This document shows positions 53,688 to 62,976 of a DNA stretch of 64,000 bases, one piece after another. The first letter of the stretch is position 1. Every line of letters starts with the position of its first letter. The notes beneath the pieces are model-generated. The model saw only the letters and a program-made list of their open reading frames with translations. It ran no database searches and was not told where the DNA came from. The stretch is from Pseudomonas alcaliphila JAB1 (GTDB lineage: Bacteria; Pseudomonadota; Gammaproteobacteria; Pseudomonadales; Pseudomonadaceae), in contig NZ_CP016162.1 of the NCBI RefSeq assembly GCF_001941865.1, forward strand, positions 3,657,501 through 3,721,500. Direction: 5' to 3'. Made by a program: the position numbers and the translations under genes.

Positions 53688-54578
53688 TCACGCCCGAAAC
53701 GCCGGATGAGCACGCAGACGCGGTACGGCGAAGTCGAGGAAGCTGCGCACCCGCGCTGCAGCCCGGCGCCCTTCGCGGTAGTACAGCTGCACCGGCACGG
53801 GCGCTGCAGCGAAGTTTTCCAGCACCGCCTGCAACTGCCCACTCTGCAACTCCTGATAGGCCTCGTAGCTCAGGCAGCGGGTCAGGCCAAAACCGGCGAG
53901 CGCAGCGCGGATCGCGGCCTGCGGCGTGCTGCAGGTCAGCCGTGGCGCGAGCTTTACCGCGCCGTCCATAAAGCGCCATTCCCCCGCATGACCGGTCGAA
54001 GACCGGCCGATGGTGCGGTGCACGTGCAGAGCTTGCGGGCTTGCGGGCCAGCCCCAGCGCTGCAGATAGGCAGGCGCCGCACAGACCAGCGGTCGCGCCC
54101 ACCCCAACGGCACGGCGAAGCCGGACGAACTGGGCAGATGGCCGACCACCACGGCCAGGTCGATGCCCTCCTCCAGCAACCTGGGCGGCTCCTCGCGCGC
54201 CAAGGTAGCCAGGCTCACCTCGGGAAATGCCGCCAGGTAGTCGACTGCGATGGGGGTCAGCACCTGATGCGTCATCAATAGCGGCAGGGCTAGGGTCAGT
54301 TGTCCGACAGGGCTGGCATGCAGGCCGGTCACCGAGCGCTCGGCCTCCTCAACCCGCTGCAGAATGCGCTGGCAACTGTCGGCGAAAGCGGTACCCGCCG
54401 CGCTCAGGCTCACACCACGCGGCCCGCGCAGCAGCAAGGTGCTGTCCAGACGACTTTCCAGCGCAGCTACGGTACGCATCACCGTAGCCTGCGACAGCTG
54501 CAACTGCCGAGCAGCCGCGGCCAGGCTGCCCGCCTGGGCCACGACGAGAAACACCTGCATCTCGCGATGAGCGTTCAT
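53688..54578 (-). CDS. LysR-family regulator (second of a pair)
   Basis: This 296-residue protein has the helix-turn-helix MQVFLVVAQAGSLAAAARQLQLSQATVMRTVAALES and an effector domain (about 90-290). Its ATG overlaps the stop of the upstream LysR gene by 4 bases (ATGA), so the two are translationally coupled. It lies 147 bp upstream of the GST gene in the same direction. Confidence 0.88.
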   Translation of the reverse strand: MNAHREMQVFLVVAQAGSLAAAARQLQLSQATVMRTVAALESRLDSTLLLRGPRGVSLSAAGTAFADSCQRILQRVEEAERSVTGLHASPVGQLTLALPLLMTHQVLTPIAVDYLAAFPEVSLATLAREEPPRLLEEGIDLAVVVGHLPSSSGFAVPLGWARPLVCAAPAYLQRWGWPASPQALHVHRTIGRSSTGHAGEWRFMDGAVKLAPRLTCSTPQAAIRAALAGFGLTRCLSYEAYQELQSGQLQAVLENFAAAPVPVQLYYREGRRAAARVRSFLDFAVPRLRAHPAFRA

Positions 54579-55498
54579 GAAACAGGCGCTGCACCAGCTG
54601 CGCGCAGGGCTGGGTCGGCACGAAAACTGGCAACGCAGTGGTCGACGAAGGTGCGCACCTTGGCCGAAACCTGGCGACCGCCCTGGTGAATGATATGCAC
54701 CGGCAAGGCCGGCGGTTCGAACGCCTCGAGCACCAGCTCGATCTCGCCGCGCGCCACCGCGGCAGCCACCTGGTAGGACAGCACGCGGGTATAGCCCCAG
54801 CCCAGGCGCGCCACGCTGATCGCCGCCTGGTTGGAGCTGACGGTGAAGCGCGGTTGCGGCATGAAGCCGAACGGGCCGTCCGCGCCGACGAACTGCCAGT
54901 GCGACAGCAGGGTGCTGGCGCTGGACATGACGATGGGCGCAGCGCGCAACTCATTCGGGTGGCGCGGGCGCCCGACGCGGTCGAGAAAATCTGGCGAGGC
55001 GCACACCACCGGGCGAATCTGCCCGACCTGCAACGCCGAGTGATCGCCCTCGGGCAGCGAGCCGATGCGCACGGCCACGTCGATGCCCTCCTCCATCATG
55101 TTCACCACGCGGTCGACCAGCAGCGCATTGACCTCCACGTCCGGGTGGGTGTCGAGGTACTGGGCGATGCGCGGAATCAGGAACAGCTCGCCGAACATCA
55201 CCGGCGCCGTCACGGTGAGCCGTCCACGCGGGCGCACACTGCCACCGGCGGCCAGCTCCTCGGCCTCCTCCAGTTCCAGCAGGATGCGCCGACAGTCCTC
55301 GACATAACGCTGGCCAGCCTCGGTCAGGCGCAGGCTGCGCGTGCTGCGGGCCAGCAACAGCGTGCCGAGACGTGCCTCCAGCGCGGCGATGGCGCGAGTG
55401 ACGCTGGGCGGCGAAATGCCCAGCAGCTTGGCGCCCCCGGCGAAGCTCTCGGCCTCGGTCACCGCCAGCAACACCCTCATTTCCTGAAACCGATCCAT
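54575..55498 (-). CDS. LysR-family regulator (first of a pair)
   Basis: This 307-residue protein has the helix-turn-helix FQEMRVLLAVTEAESFAGGAKLLGISPPSVTRAIAALE and an effector domain. The pair is similar enough to look like a duplication. Its promoter region is interrupted 22 bp upstream of the start by a MITE-like element (55520-55685). The ATG at 55498 is chosen; an in-frame ATG at 55555 lies inside that element. Confidence 0.88.
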   Translation of the reverse strand: MDRFQEMRVLLAVTEAESFAGGAKLLGISPPSVTRAIAALEARLGTLLLARSTRSLRLTEAGQRYVEDCRRILLELEEAEELAAGGSVRPRGRLTVTAPVMFGELFLIPRIAQYLDTHPDVEVNALLVDRVVNMMEEGIDVAVRIGSLPEGDHSALQVGQIRPVVCASPDFLDRVGRPRHPNELRAAPIVMSSASTLLSHWQFVGADGPFGFMPQPRFTVSSNQAAISVARLGWGYTRVLSYQVAAAVARGEIELVLEAFEPPALPVHIIHQGGRQVSAKVRTFVDHCVASFRADPALRAAGAAPVS

Positions 55499-55511
55499 CG
55501 TCACCGCCTGG

Positions 55512-55693
55512 TTTTCTATGGCTATGTCTGCGTTAAGTGTTGGGCGTTGGTACAAAAGCCCGTAGGGTGGGCCGGGCGGCGCTCCGCTTCAGCCCACCAA
55601 CTGCGGTCAGCGTGGGCTAAAGCCCACCCTACAAGGCTCAGAGCCTTCCTAGAACCGCTTGGCAACAGCTAACGCAGACATAGCCTTTTCTAT
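55512..55693. mobile_element. MITE-like element with 8-bp target duplication
   Basis: GGCTATGTCTGCGTTA (55520-55535) and its exact reverse complement (55670-55685) bound a 166-bp non-coding element. It is flanked on both sides by TTTTCTAT (55512-55519 and 55686-55693). Inside, GTAGGGTGGGC (55562-55572) faces GCCCACCCTAC (55622-55632). Termini and duplication fit a transposed miniature element; it encodes nothing. Confidence 0.8.
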
Positions 55694-55735
55694 TGCATAG
55701 ACACAGAGTAACCCAAGCAGAAGCGGCGCCAGGAC

Positions 55736-56356
55736 TCAGCGCCGGCTCAATGCCAGACGCGCGGCGAACAGAACGAAGATCAGACCGGTGCTGCGATCCA
55801 TCCACTTGATCACTGCTTCGCGCCGCAACCAGTGACCGAGCGGCTGGGTAGCACCGATCAGCAACAGCGCCCAGACCAGGCTGAGTGCCACATGGATGCC
55901 CACCAGGCCGAACGTCCAGACAATCAGTGGCTGGCCCTGCGGGATGAACTGCGGCAGGAAGGACAGGTAGAAGATCCCCACCTTGGGGTTGAGCACGTTG
56001 CCCAGCAGACCGCGCAGAAACCAGTTGGCATCGGGTGTGCCGCTCGCCTGCGCGGGCGCCAGCGAGGTACGCGGGCGCAGCAGCATGTTCAGCCCGAGCC
56101 AGGCCAGATAGGCCGCACCGCAATACTTGAGCAGGTTGTAGCCGAATTCGGAAACCGCCAGCAGCGCGCCGAGGCCGAAGGCCACCGCCGCGCCCCAGAG
56201 CAGGCAGCCGGCATTGATGCCCAGCGCCGCGCGAAACGCCTGCTGCCGGCCCTCGACAGCCGCGGTACGCAACACCAGCGCCGTGTCGATCCCCGGCGTC
56301 AGGGTCAGCAGCGTGGCCGCCAGGGTGAAGGCGATCAGGTTTTCGGCAAAGGGCAT
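55736..56356 (-). CDS. LysE/RhtB family exporter
   Basis: This 206-residue protein has six helices with the LysE marker motif TLTPGIDTALVLRTAAVEGRQQAF near the first helix and NVLNPKVGIFYLSFLPQF later. Members export amino acids or homoserine lactones. The chosen ATG begins MPFAENLIAF, the usual family start. Confidence 0.85.
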   Translation of the reverse strand: MPFAENLIAFTLAATLLTLTPGIDTALVLRTAAVEGRQQAFRAALGINAGCLLWGAAVAFGLGALLAVSEFGYNLLKYCGAAYLAWLGLNMLLRPRTSLAPAQASGTPDANWFLRGLLGNVLNPKVGIFYLSFLPQFIPQGQPLIVWTFGLVGIHVALSLVWALLLIGATQPLGHWLRREAVIKWMDRSTGLIFVLFAARLALSRR

Positions 56357-56432
56357 TGGCAGGCGCTCCGTCCGCAGGGCAGAGCGCGAGTATAAACAGC
56401 GCATCACTGGCCGTCGTGTGGGCCAGCGTTGT

Positions 56433-56507
56433 CGTAGGGTGCGCCGTGCGCACCGCGGTTCGGTCATGCGGTGCGTGTTGCCGGTGGTGCGCGCGGCGCA
56501 CCCTACG
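56433..56507. repeat. 75-bp inverted repeat
   Basis: CGTAGGGTGCGCC (56433-56445) faces GGCGCACCCTACG (56495-56507). It separates the LysE and thiolase genes and is a Pseudomonas-type palindromic unit. Confidence 0.8.
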
Positions 56508-56511
56508 TCGT

Positions 56512-57699
56512 TTAGCCGCGATAGGCCTCGAACAACCCGGTGGCGCCCATGCCGCCACCGACGCACATGGTGACGATGCCGTAGCGCAGCTCGCGTCGCT
56601 GGAGCTCGCGCACCAGATGACCGACCTGGCGCGAGCCGGTCATGCCGAATGGATGGCCGATGGAAATGGAGCCGCCATTGACGTTGTACTTCTCGTTGTC
56701 GATCTCGAGCGTGTCGCGGCAGTACAGGCACTGCGAGGCGAAGGCTTCGTTGAGCTCCCACAGATCGATGTCGGCGACGCCCAGGCCCTTGGCCTTGAGC
56801 AGCTTGGGCACCGAGAACACCGGGCCGATGCCCATCTCGTCCGGCTCGCAACCGGCCACGGTAAAGCCGCGGAAATAGGCCTTGGGCTTGAGGCCCAGCT
56901 CCAGCGCTTTTTCCAGACTCATCACCAGGGTCATCGAGGCGCCGTCGGACAGTTGCGAAGCATTGCCGGCGGTGACGCTACCGGCCGGGTCGAACGCTGG
57001 TTGCAGCTTGGCCAGGGATTCGAGGGTAGTATCCGGGCGGTTGCAGTCGTCGGCCTCGACCACGCCGTCGAGAATCTTCTTCTCGCCGGTGGCCTTGTCT
57101 TCGACCTGATACTTCACCGTCATCGGCACGATTTCGTCGGCGAACAGGCCTTCGGCCTGGGCGCGCGCGGTGCGCTGCTGGCTCTGCAGGGCATAGGCGT
57201 CCTGGGCCTCGCGGCTGATGCCGTAGCGGTTGGCGACGATTTCGGCGGTCTTGCCCATGGGGTAGTAGATGCCGGGGTTGTCCTGCTGCAGCAGCGGGTT
57301 GAACAGGTTGTCCATGTTCATGCTTTTCAGGGTCATGGTGATGGACTCGACGCCGCCGGCGACGATGATGTCGCTGCAGCCGGACGCCACCTGGTTGGCG
57401 GCGATGGCGATGGCCTGCAGGCCCGAGGAGCAGAAGCGGTTGAGGGTCATGCCCGCCACCGGGTTACCCAGGCGTGAGAGCACGGCGACGTTGCGGCCGA
57501 TGTTCATGCCCTGCGCACCCTCGTTGGAGCCGGCACCGACGATGCAGTCATCGACCAGCTTCGGGTCGATGCCGTTGCGCACCAGCAACGCATCGACGCA
57601 ATGGGCGGCCATGTCGTCCGGCCGGGTCATATTGAACTTGCCGCGGAAGGACTTGGCCAGGCCGGTCCGGACGCTGTCGACGATCACCACTTCACGCAT
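56512..57699 (-). CDS. Acetyl-CoA C-acyltransferase (thiolase)
   Basis: This 395-residue thiolase has the nucleophile Cys90 in LNRFCSSGLQA, the GHPFGMTG histidine loop and the C-terminal MCVGGGMGATGLFE with the proton-transfer Cys. It catalyses the last step of beta-oxidation or acetoacetyl-CoA formation. There is no partner hydratase/dehydrogenase gene beside it, so it is not the FadBA operon enzyme. It has its own REP-rich flank. Confidence 0.92.
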   Translation of the reverse strand: MREVVIVDSVRTGLAKSFRGKFNMTRPDDMAAHCVDALLVRNGIDPKLVDDCIVGAGSNEGAQGMNIGRNVAVLSRLGNPVAGMTLNRFCSSGLQAIAIAANQVASGCSDIIVAGGVESITMTLKSMNMDNLFNPLLQQDNPGIYYPMGKTAEIVANRYGISREAQDAYALQSQQRTARAQAEGLFADEIVPMTVKYQVEDKATGEKKILDGVVEADDCNRPDTTLESLAKLQPAFDPAGSVTAGNASQLSDGASMTLVMSLEKALELGLKPKAYFRGFTVAGCEPDEMGIGPVFSVPKLLKAKGLGVADIDLWELNEAFASQCLYCRDTLEIDNEKYNVNGGSISIGHPFGMTGSRQVGHLVRELQRRELRYGIVTMCVGGGMGATGLFEAYRG

Positions 57700-57803
57700 G
57701 ACGCACCTCGTTGTTATTGGATGGCGAATGGCGTGAAGATAAATCCAGCCGATCCCTGGGTGCGAGCATCATTGATCTGGCGTATACGGGACGATGCCGG
57801 GGC

Positions 57804-57899
57804 GTAGCCCGGATGCAATCCGGGGCTTTGGGATCGACACAAAAGCATCGGGGCTGAAGCCGCTCCCACGCTATTCAACGCACCGTAGGAGCGGCTGGG
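57804..57899. repeat. Palindromic repeats between thiolase and pap
   Basis: GTAGCCCGGATGCAATCCGG (57804-57826 region, one arm of the unit at 10684) is followed by GCCGCTCCCACG facing CGTAGGAGCGGC (57859-57894). Confidence 0.7.
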
Positions 57900-57927
57900 C
57901 GGCATTCCGTTTCAGCCGCGAAAAATC

Positions 57928-59415
57928 TCAATCCCTTGCAAACGCCGCCTCGATGGCCTCGTTGATGGTGCGCAGCACCTTGACCCGGGCGAAGCGCTTG
58001 TCATTGGCCTCGATCAGCGTCCAGGGCGCAATCTCGGTGCTGGTACGGTCGACCATGTCGCCCACTGCGTCGCCGTAGTCGTCCCACTTGTCGCGGTTGC
58101 GCCAATCCTCTTCGGTGATCTTGAAGCGCTTGAACGGGATCTGCTCACGCTCCTTGAAGCGCTCCAGCTGCGTCTGCTGGTCGATGGCCAGCCAGAACTT
58201 CACCAGGATCACCCCGGCATTGGTCAGTTGCTCCTCGAAATCGTTGATCTCGCCGTAGGCACGCAGCCAATCGGCCTGGCTGCAGAAGCCCTCGACCCGC
58301 TCCACCAGCACACGGCCATACCAGCTGCGGTCGAAGATGGTGAACTTGCCGCGCGCCGGGATGTGTCGCCAGAAGCGCCACAGATAGGGCTGGGCACGTT
58401 CTTCCTCGGTCGGCGCCGCCACCGGCACGATGCGGTACTGGCGCGGGTCGAGGGCACCTGTCACACGGCGGATGGCACCGCCCTTGCCCGCGGCATCGTT
58501 GCCTTCGAATGCCGCGATCAGTGCGTGCTTGCGCATGCGCTTGTCGCGCATCAGGCCGGACAGGCGCGCCTGCTCGGTGGCCAGCTGCTCCTTGTAGTCG
58601 TCCTTGCTCAGTGCCTGGGTCATGTCCAGGCTGGCCAGCAAACCGCGATTGTCCAGACTGGAAACCAGCGGCGCAGCATGCGGTTGCAGCTGGGTACGCT
58701 GCGGACTGGCCAACGCCGCCTGCAAGCCTTCGAGCAGGATGCGCCCGACGGTGAGGCTGCGGTAATAGTGATCGACGCCCTCGACCACATACCAGGGCGC
58801 ATAGTCACGGCTGGTGCGGCGCAGCACGCGCTCGCCGTAGCGCACGAACTTGTCGTAGGTCTTCGATTGCTGCCAGTCCAGCGGGCTGATGCGCCAGCTG
58901 TGCAGCGGGTCGTCCTTGAGCGCCTCCAGTCGCGCCTTCATGTGCTGCTTGGACAGGTGAAACCAGAACTTGAAGATCAGCGCGCCTTCATCGCAGAGCA
59001 TGCGCTCCAGGCGCTCGGCACCGTCGATGGCCTGGTCCAGCACCGCGTCCTTGAACTTGCCGTGCACCCGCCCCTGCAACATCTGGCTGTACCAGTTGCC
59101 GAAGAACACGCCCATGCGTCCCTTGGGCGGCAGCTGGCGCCAGTAGCGCCAGGCCGGCGGTCGCGCCAGCTCTTCGTCGGTCTGTATATCGAAGGTGCTG
59201 ACCTGGATCAGCCGTGGGTCCATCCACTCGTTGAGCAGTTTCACCGTCTCGCCCTTGCCGGCGCCCTCAACGCCGTTGATCAGTACGATCACCGGAAAAC
59301 GCGCCTGCTGCTTGAGCTCGTACTGCGCTTCCAGCAGCGCCTCGCGCAGTGCCGGCTCTTCGGCCTCGAACGTGGCCTTGTCGATACTGCGGCCGATTTC
59401 GGCGGACTCGAACAT
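57928..59415 (-). CDS. pap: Polyphosphate:AMP phosphotransferase (double PPK2)
   Basis: This 495-residue protein has two PPK2 domains in tandem, each with its own P-loop: VIVLINGVEGAGKGETVKLL (about 42-61) and IAAFEGNDAAGKGGAIRRV (about 300-318). Both have downstream FDRSWYGR / FFGNWYSQ lid residues. This length and doubling define PAP, which phosphorylates AMP to ADP with polyphosphate. Standalone gene. Confidence 0.9.
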   Translation of the reverse strand: MFESAEIGRSIDKATFEAEEPALREALLEAQYELKQQARFPVIVLINGVEGAGKGETVKLLNEWMDPRLIQVSTFDIQTDEELARPPAWRYWRQLPPKGRMGVFFGNWYSQMLQGRVHGKFKDAVLDQAIDGAERLERMLCDEGALIFKFWFHLSKQHMKARLEALKDDPLHSWRISPLDWQQSKTYDKFVRYGERVLRRTSRDYAPWYVVEGVDHYYRSLTVGRILLEGLQAALASPQRTQLQPHAAPLVSSLDNRGLLASLDMTQALSKDDYKEQLATEQARLSGLMRDKRMRKHALIAAFEGNDAAGKGGAIRRVTGALDPRQYRIVPVAAPTEEERAQPYLWRFWRHIPARGKFTIFDRSWYGRVLVERVEGFCSQADWLRAYGEINDFEEQLTNAGVILVKFWLAIDQQTQLERFKEREQIPFKRFKITEEDWRNRDKWDDYGDAVGDMVDRTSTEIAPWTLIEANDKRFARVKVLRTINEAIEAAFARD

Positions 59416-59549
59416 AAAGCAACCTCCCTGGAATCATCCTCACAGCCTAACGGAACATCCAACGCTTTGCCCGCCGACACGCTGCCTTGTTCCAGCGCCG
59501 CGACACCTGTGCACGGTAGAATCGCCGCACGATCCAGCGGAACCCAGCC

Positions 59550-61511
59550 ATGTCAGACACCCATCACGCCCAGCTCGACTGGGACGAGCGCGGCCAACCT
59601 CTGTCGCGTAGCTACGGCGACATCTATTTCTCCCAGGAAAACGGCCTGGAAGAGACACGCTACGTCTTCCTCGCCAACAACGATCTGGCAGCGCGCTTCG
59701 CCGCTCTCGCCGACGGTGAATGCCTGAACATCGGCGAAACGGGTTTCGGCACCGGGCTGAACTTCCTCTGCGCCTGGCAGTTGTTCGAGCAACAGGCCCC
59801 TGCCGGCACGCGTCTGCACTTCGTCAGTGTCGAAAAATATCCGCTGCATCACGACGACCTGCAGCGCGCCCTGGCCCTGTGGCCGGAGCTGGCGCCGTTC
59901 AGCACAGAACTGCTGGCGCAGTACCGCGCCATTCACCCCGGGTTCCAGCGCCTGTTGTTGGCGGGTGGTCGGGTGGTGCTGACATTGTTGATCGGCGACG
60001 CGATGGAGCAATTGCCGCAGTTGGATGCGCGCATCGACGCCTGGTTTCTCGACGGTTTCAACCCGGCGAAGAACCCTGAAATGTGGACGCCCGAGCTGTT
60101 CGCCGAACTGGCGCGGCTGTCGGCCCCCGGCACAACCATCGGTACATTTTCCAGCGCCGGCCGGGTACGGCGCGCACTGAATGAAGCCGGCTTCAAGATG
60201 AAACGCGTGCCAGGCCTGGGCAAAAAATGGGAAGTGGCTAAAGGGCAGTTCATCGGTGAGCCGCAAACCGTCGGCAAGCCCTGGTTCGCCCGCCCCGCCC
60301 GCCCCACGCAGGAAAAACACGCGGTGGTGATCGGTGCAGGTCTGGCCGGCTGCGCCACTGCCGCCAGCCTGGCCGCGCGCGGCTGGCGAGTAAGCCTGCT
60401 GGAGCGCCACGCGGCGGTTGCCTGCGAGGCCTCGGGCAACCCGCAGGGCGTGCTCTACCTCAAGCTCTCGGCCCATGGCACAGCGCTGTCGCAGTTGATC
60501 GTCGCCGGCTTCGGTCATACTCGCCGGCTGCTCGAACGCCTGCAGCGCGGTGCCGGCTGGGACGCTTGCGGCGTGCTGCAGCTGGCCTTCGATGACAAGG
60601 AAGCCGCGCGCCAGGGCAAGCTGGCCGCCGCCTTCCCTGCCGATCTGCTGCACGCCGTTGGGCGCGAGCAGGCCGAAGTGCTGGCCGGTATCGGCCTGCC
60701 GGCTGGCGGTCTGTTCTACCCCGACGCCGGCTGGGTACACCCACCGGCGCTGTGCCGGCAACTGGTGCAACACCCATTGATCGAACTGCGCCCCTACCAG
60801 GAGGCGCTGAGTCTGAGCCGACAGGATGACCGCTGGCGCGTCGACGGGCCGAGCGGCACGCTGGTCGAAGCCCCGGTGCTGGTACTGGCCTGCGCCGCCG
60901 AAATCGGCCGCCTGTTGCCGGATGCGAACCTGCCGCTCAAGCGCATCCGTGGGCAGATCAGCCGTCTACCGGCCAACGCGCTCAGCAGTCAACTGCGCAC
61001 CGTGGTCTGCGCCGAAGGCTATGTCGCGCCGCCACGCGACGGTGAGCACACTCTGGGCGCCAGCTTCGACTTCCACAGCGACGACCTCACACCCAGCGTC
61101 GCCGAGCATGTCGGCAACCTGGAGCTGCTGCGGGAAATTTCCACGGATCTCGCCGAACGCCTGGACGCACAGACACTCGACCCGGCGACGCTGGAAGGCC
61201 GCGCCGCGTTCCGCTGCACCAGCCCGGACTACCTGCCGATAGTCGGGCCGCTGGCCGATGCCGAGGCTTTTGCCGAGACCTATGCAGTACTGGCCAAGGA
61301 TGCCCGCCAGGTACCGGACGCCCCCTGCCCCTGGCTGCACGGCCTGTACATCAACAGCGGCCACGGCTCGCGCGGGCTGATCACAGCCCCGCTGTCGGGC
61401 GAACTGATCGCCGCCTGGCTGGAGAACGAGCCCCTGCCGCTGCCACGTGAGGTGGCCGAGGCCTGCCACCCCAATCGCTTCATGCTGCGCAAGTTGATTC
61501 GCGGGAGTTGA
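59550..61511 (+). CDS. mnmC: Bifunctional tRNA mnm5s2U34 biosynthesis enzyme MnmC
   Basis: This 653-residue fusion has an N-terminal SAM-dependent methyltransferase (about 1-235; NIGETGFGTGLNFLCAW, WFLDGFNPAKNPEMW) and a C-terminal FAD oxidoreductase (about 250-640; AVVIGAGLAGCATAASLAARGW, HGSRGLITAPLSGELIAA). It turns cmnm5s2U34 into mnm5s2U34 in tRNAs for Lys, Glu and Gln. The length matches MnmC. Confidence 0.95.
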   Translation: MSDTHHAQLDWDERGQPLSRSYGDIYFSQENGLEETRYVFLANNDLAARFAALADGECLNIGETGFGTGLNFLCAWQLFEQQAPAGTRLHFVSVEKYPLHHDDLQRALALWPELAPFSTELLAQYRAIHPGFQRLLLAGGRVVLTLLIGDAMEQLPQLDARIDAWFLDGFNPAKNPEMWTPELFAELARLSAPGTTIGTFSSAGRVRRALNEAGFKMKRVPGLGKKWEVAKGQFIGEPQTVGKPWFARPARPTQEKHAVVIGAGLAGCATAASLAARGWRVSLLERHAAVACEASGNPQGVLYLKLSAHGTALSQLIVAGFGHTRRLLERLQRGAGWDACGVLQLAFDDKEAARQGKLAAAFPADLLHAVGREQAEVLAGIGLPAGGLFYPDAGWVHPPALCRQLVQHPLIELRPYQEALSLSRQDDRWRVDGPSGTLVEAPVLVLACAAEIGRLLPDANLPLKRIRGQISRLPANALSSQLRTVVCAEGYVAPPRDGEHTLGASFDFHSDDLTPSVAEHVGNLELLREISTDLAERLDAQTLDPATLEGRAAFRCTSPDYLPIVGPLADAEAFAETYAVLAKDARQVPDAPCPWLHGLYINSGHGSRGLITAPLSGELIAAWLENEPLPLPREVAEACHPNRFMLRKLIRGS

Positions 61512-61527
61512 TCACCCAGGCAGTGAT

Positions 61528-61915
61528 GTAGGGCGTACTCGGCTTTGGCTTCCTGCGTCGCTCTACCTCCTGCATCCATGCAGTCGTCGCGTAGCAGTAC
61601 GCCGTTTAAGTTTCAATGGAGCGTTTCGGTACCAGGCTCGGCATGAACCGGCGGACTGTTCGCTGGCGCTCCTGAGTCCGCCCTACACGCAGTTCCCTGG
61701 CGCTACGCGCGGCCGGCGTCCCGGTCCGCCCTACGCACTGATTCGCGGGATATGGGACGGTACCGGGCATCGATCCGTTAACGTAACGTAGGGCGTACTC
61801 GCGAAGCAGTACGCCGTTTTCAGGCTCGGCATGGACCGGCGGACTGTTCGCTGGCGCTACGAGCGGCCGGTGTCCCGGTCCGCCCTACACGCTGAGTCCG
61901 CCCTACGACGAGCAC
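61528..61915. repeat. Duplicated palindromic repeat block
   Basis: GTAGGGCGTACTCG starts at both 61528 and 61788, and CAGGCTCGGCATG (61633 and 61821) plus GGCGGACTGTTCGCTGGCGC recur in both copies. TCCCGGTCCGCCCTAC closes each. The first copy has an insertion relative to the second. No gene lies between mnmC and the EamA gene. Confidence 0.8.
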
Positions 61916-61933
61916 CCAGCATTTCGATCGCCC

Positions 61934-62827
61934 CTATGCCCTGGCCTCGGCAAGCACCGGCTTCGGCTTGCGAAACACGAGCACGTTGCCCAGCATTACC
62001 AGGCCCAGGCCGAGCAGCGCCGGGGTCGTCCATTGGTAGCCCTCGAGGAACACCGAGATGTTCAGCGCAACTACCGGGAACAGCACCGTGCAATAGGCCG
62101 CGCGCTCCGGGCCCATGCGCCCGACCAGGGTCAGATAGGCGGTAAAGCCGATCACCGAGCCGGGAATCGCCAGGTACAGCAACGAGCCGACGTAGAGCGT
62201 ATTCCACTCGAAGGCGAACGGTGTACCACTGACCAGGCAGATGCCCACCAGCATCAGCGCGCCATAGAGCATGCCCCAGGCGTTGGTGGTCAGCGGCTTG
62301 AGCCCGGCCTTCTGCTGCAGGCTGGAAAGCATGTTACCGGCGGAGAAGAACAGCGTACCGCACAGCGCCAGACCGATGCCCAGCAGGCTTTCGCGGCTGG
62401 TTTCGTGCCCAGCCAGCTCCGGCCAGAACAGTAAGCCCAGACCGACCAGCCCCAGCGCACCACCGAGCAGTACGTTGGCGGCGATGCGCTGTTTGAAGAA
62501 CAACCGCGCATTGATCGCGTTCCACAGGGTGGCGGTGGAGAAGATCACTGCGATCAGGCCGCTGGGTATCCATTGGCTGGCGGTGTAGAAGCACAGGAAG
62601 TTGAGGCAGAACAGGCACAACCCCTGCACCAGGCAGATGCCCTGCCCACGGCGATCCAGCGGTTGCAGGCGGCCGCTGAACCAGAGCATGGCGAACAGCA
62701 CCGCCGAGGCCAGCGCGAAGCGATAGGCGATGGAAGCGGCAACGGCCACCTCGCCCATCTGAAATTTGATGGCGATCCAGGTCGTGCCCCAGATCAGTAC
62801 GGTCAGCAGGTAAAGCGACAGGTTCAT
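61934..62827 (-). CDS. EamA/DMT family exporter
   Basis: This 297-residue protein has ten helices as two EamA repeats (VLIWGTTWIAIKFQMGEVAVAAS; SSLQQKAGLKPLTTNAWGM). Its substrate is unknown. The ATG at 62827 begins the first helix directly; the longer alternative at 62896 adds a polar tail without a ribosome site. Confidence 0.82.
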   Translation of the reverse strand: MNLSLYLLTVLIWGTTWIAIKFQMGEVAVAASIAYRFALASAVLFAMLWFSGRLQPLDRRGQGICLVQGLCLFCLNFLCFYTASQWIPSGLIAVIFSTATLWNAINARLFFKQRIAANVLLGGALGLVGLGLLFWPELAGHETSRESLLGIGLALCGTLFFSAGNMLSSLQQKAGLKPLTTNAWGMLYGALMLVGICLVSGTPFAFEWNTLYVGSLLYLAIPGSVIGFTAYLTLVGRMGPERAAYCTVLFPVVALNISVFLEGYQWTTPALLGLGLVMLGNVLVFRKPKPVLAEARA

Positions 62828-62976
62828 CGAGTATCTCCCAAGACTGAGCACAGTCTGGAAGCGATAGGCGCCGTGTGCTTGCACAAAGTTGCGCATTTAT
62901 CGCTGCGCCATCACTGCCTGCCATCGCGCTGCAGGCTTTATCATGCGGGCTTTATCCATCAGGTCATTCTCAACGC

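Noticed and set aside
55638..56558. A 306-residue minus-strand frame over the lysE gene and repeats
   Set aside because: It is out of frame with LysE and passes through non-coding repeats.
58228..59727. A 499-residue plus-strand frame opposite pap
   Set aside because: Antisense shadow; the PPK2 motifs are on the minus strand.
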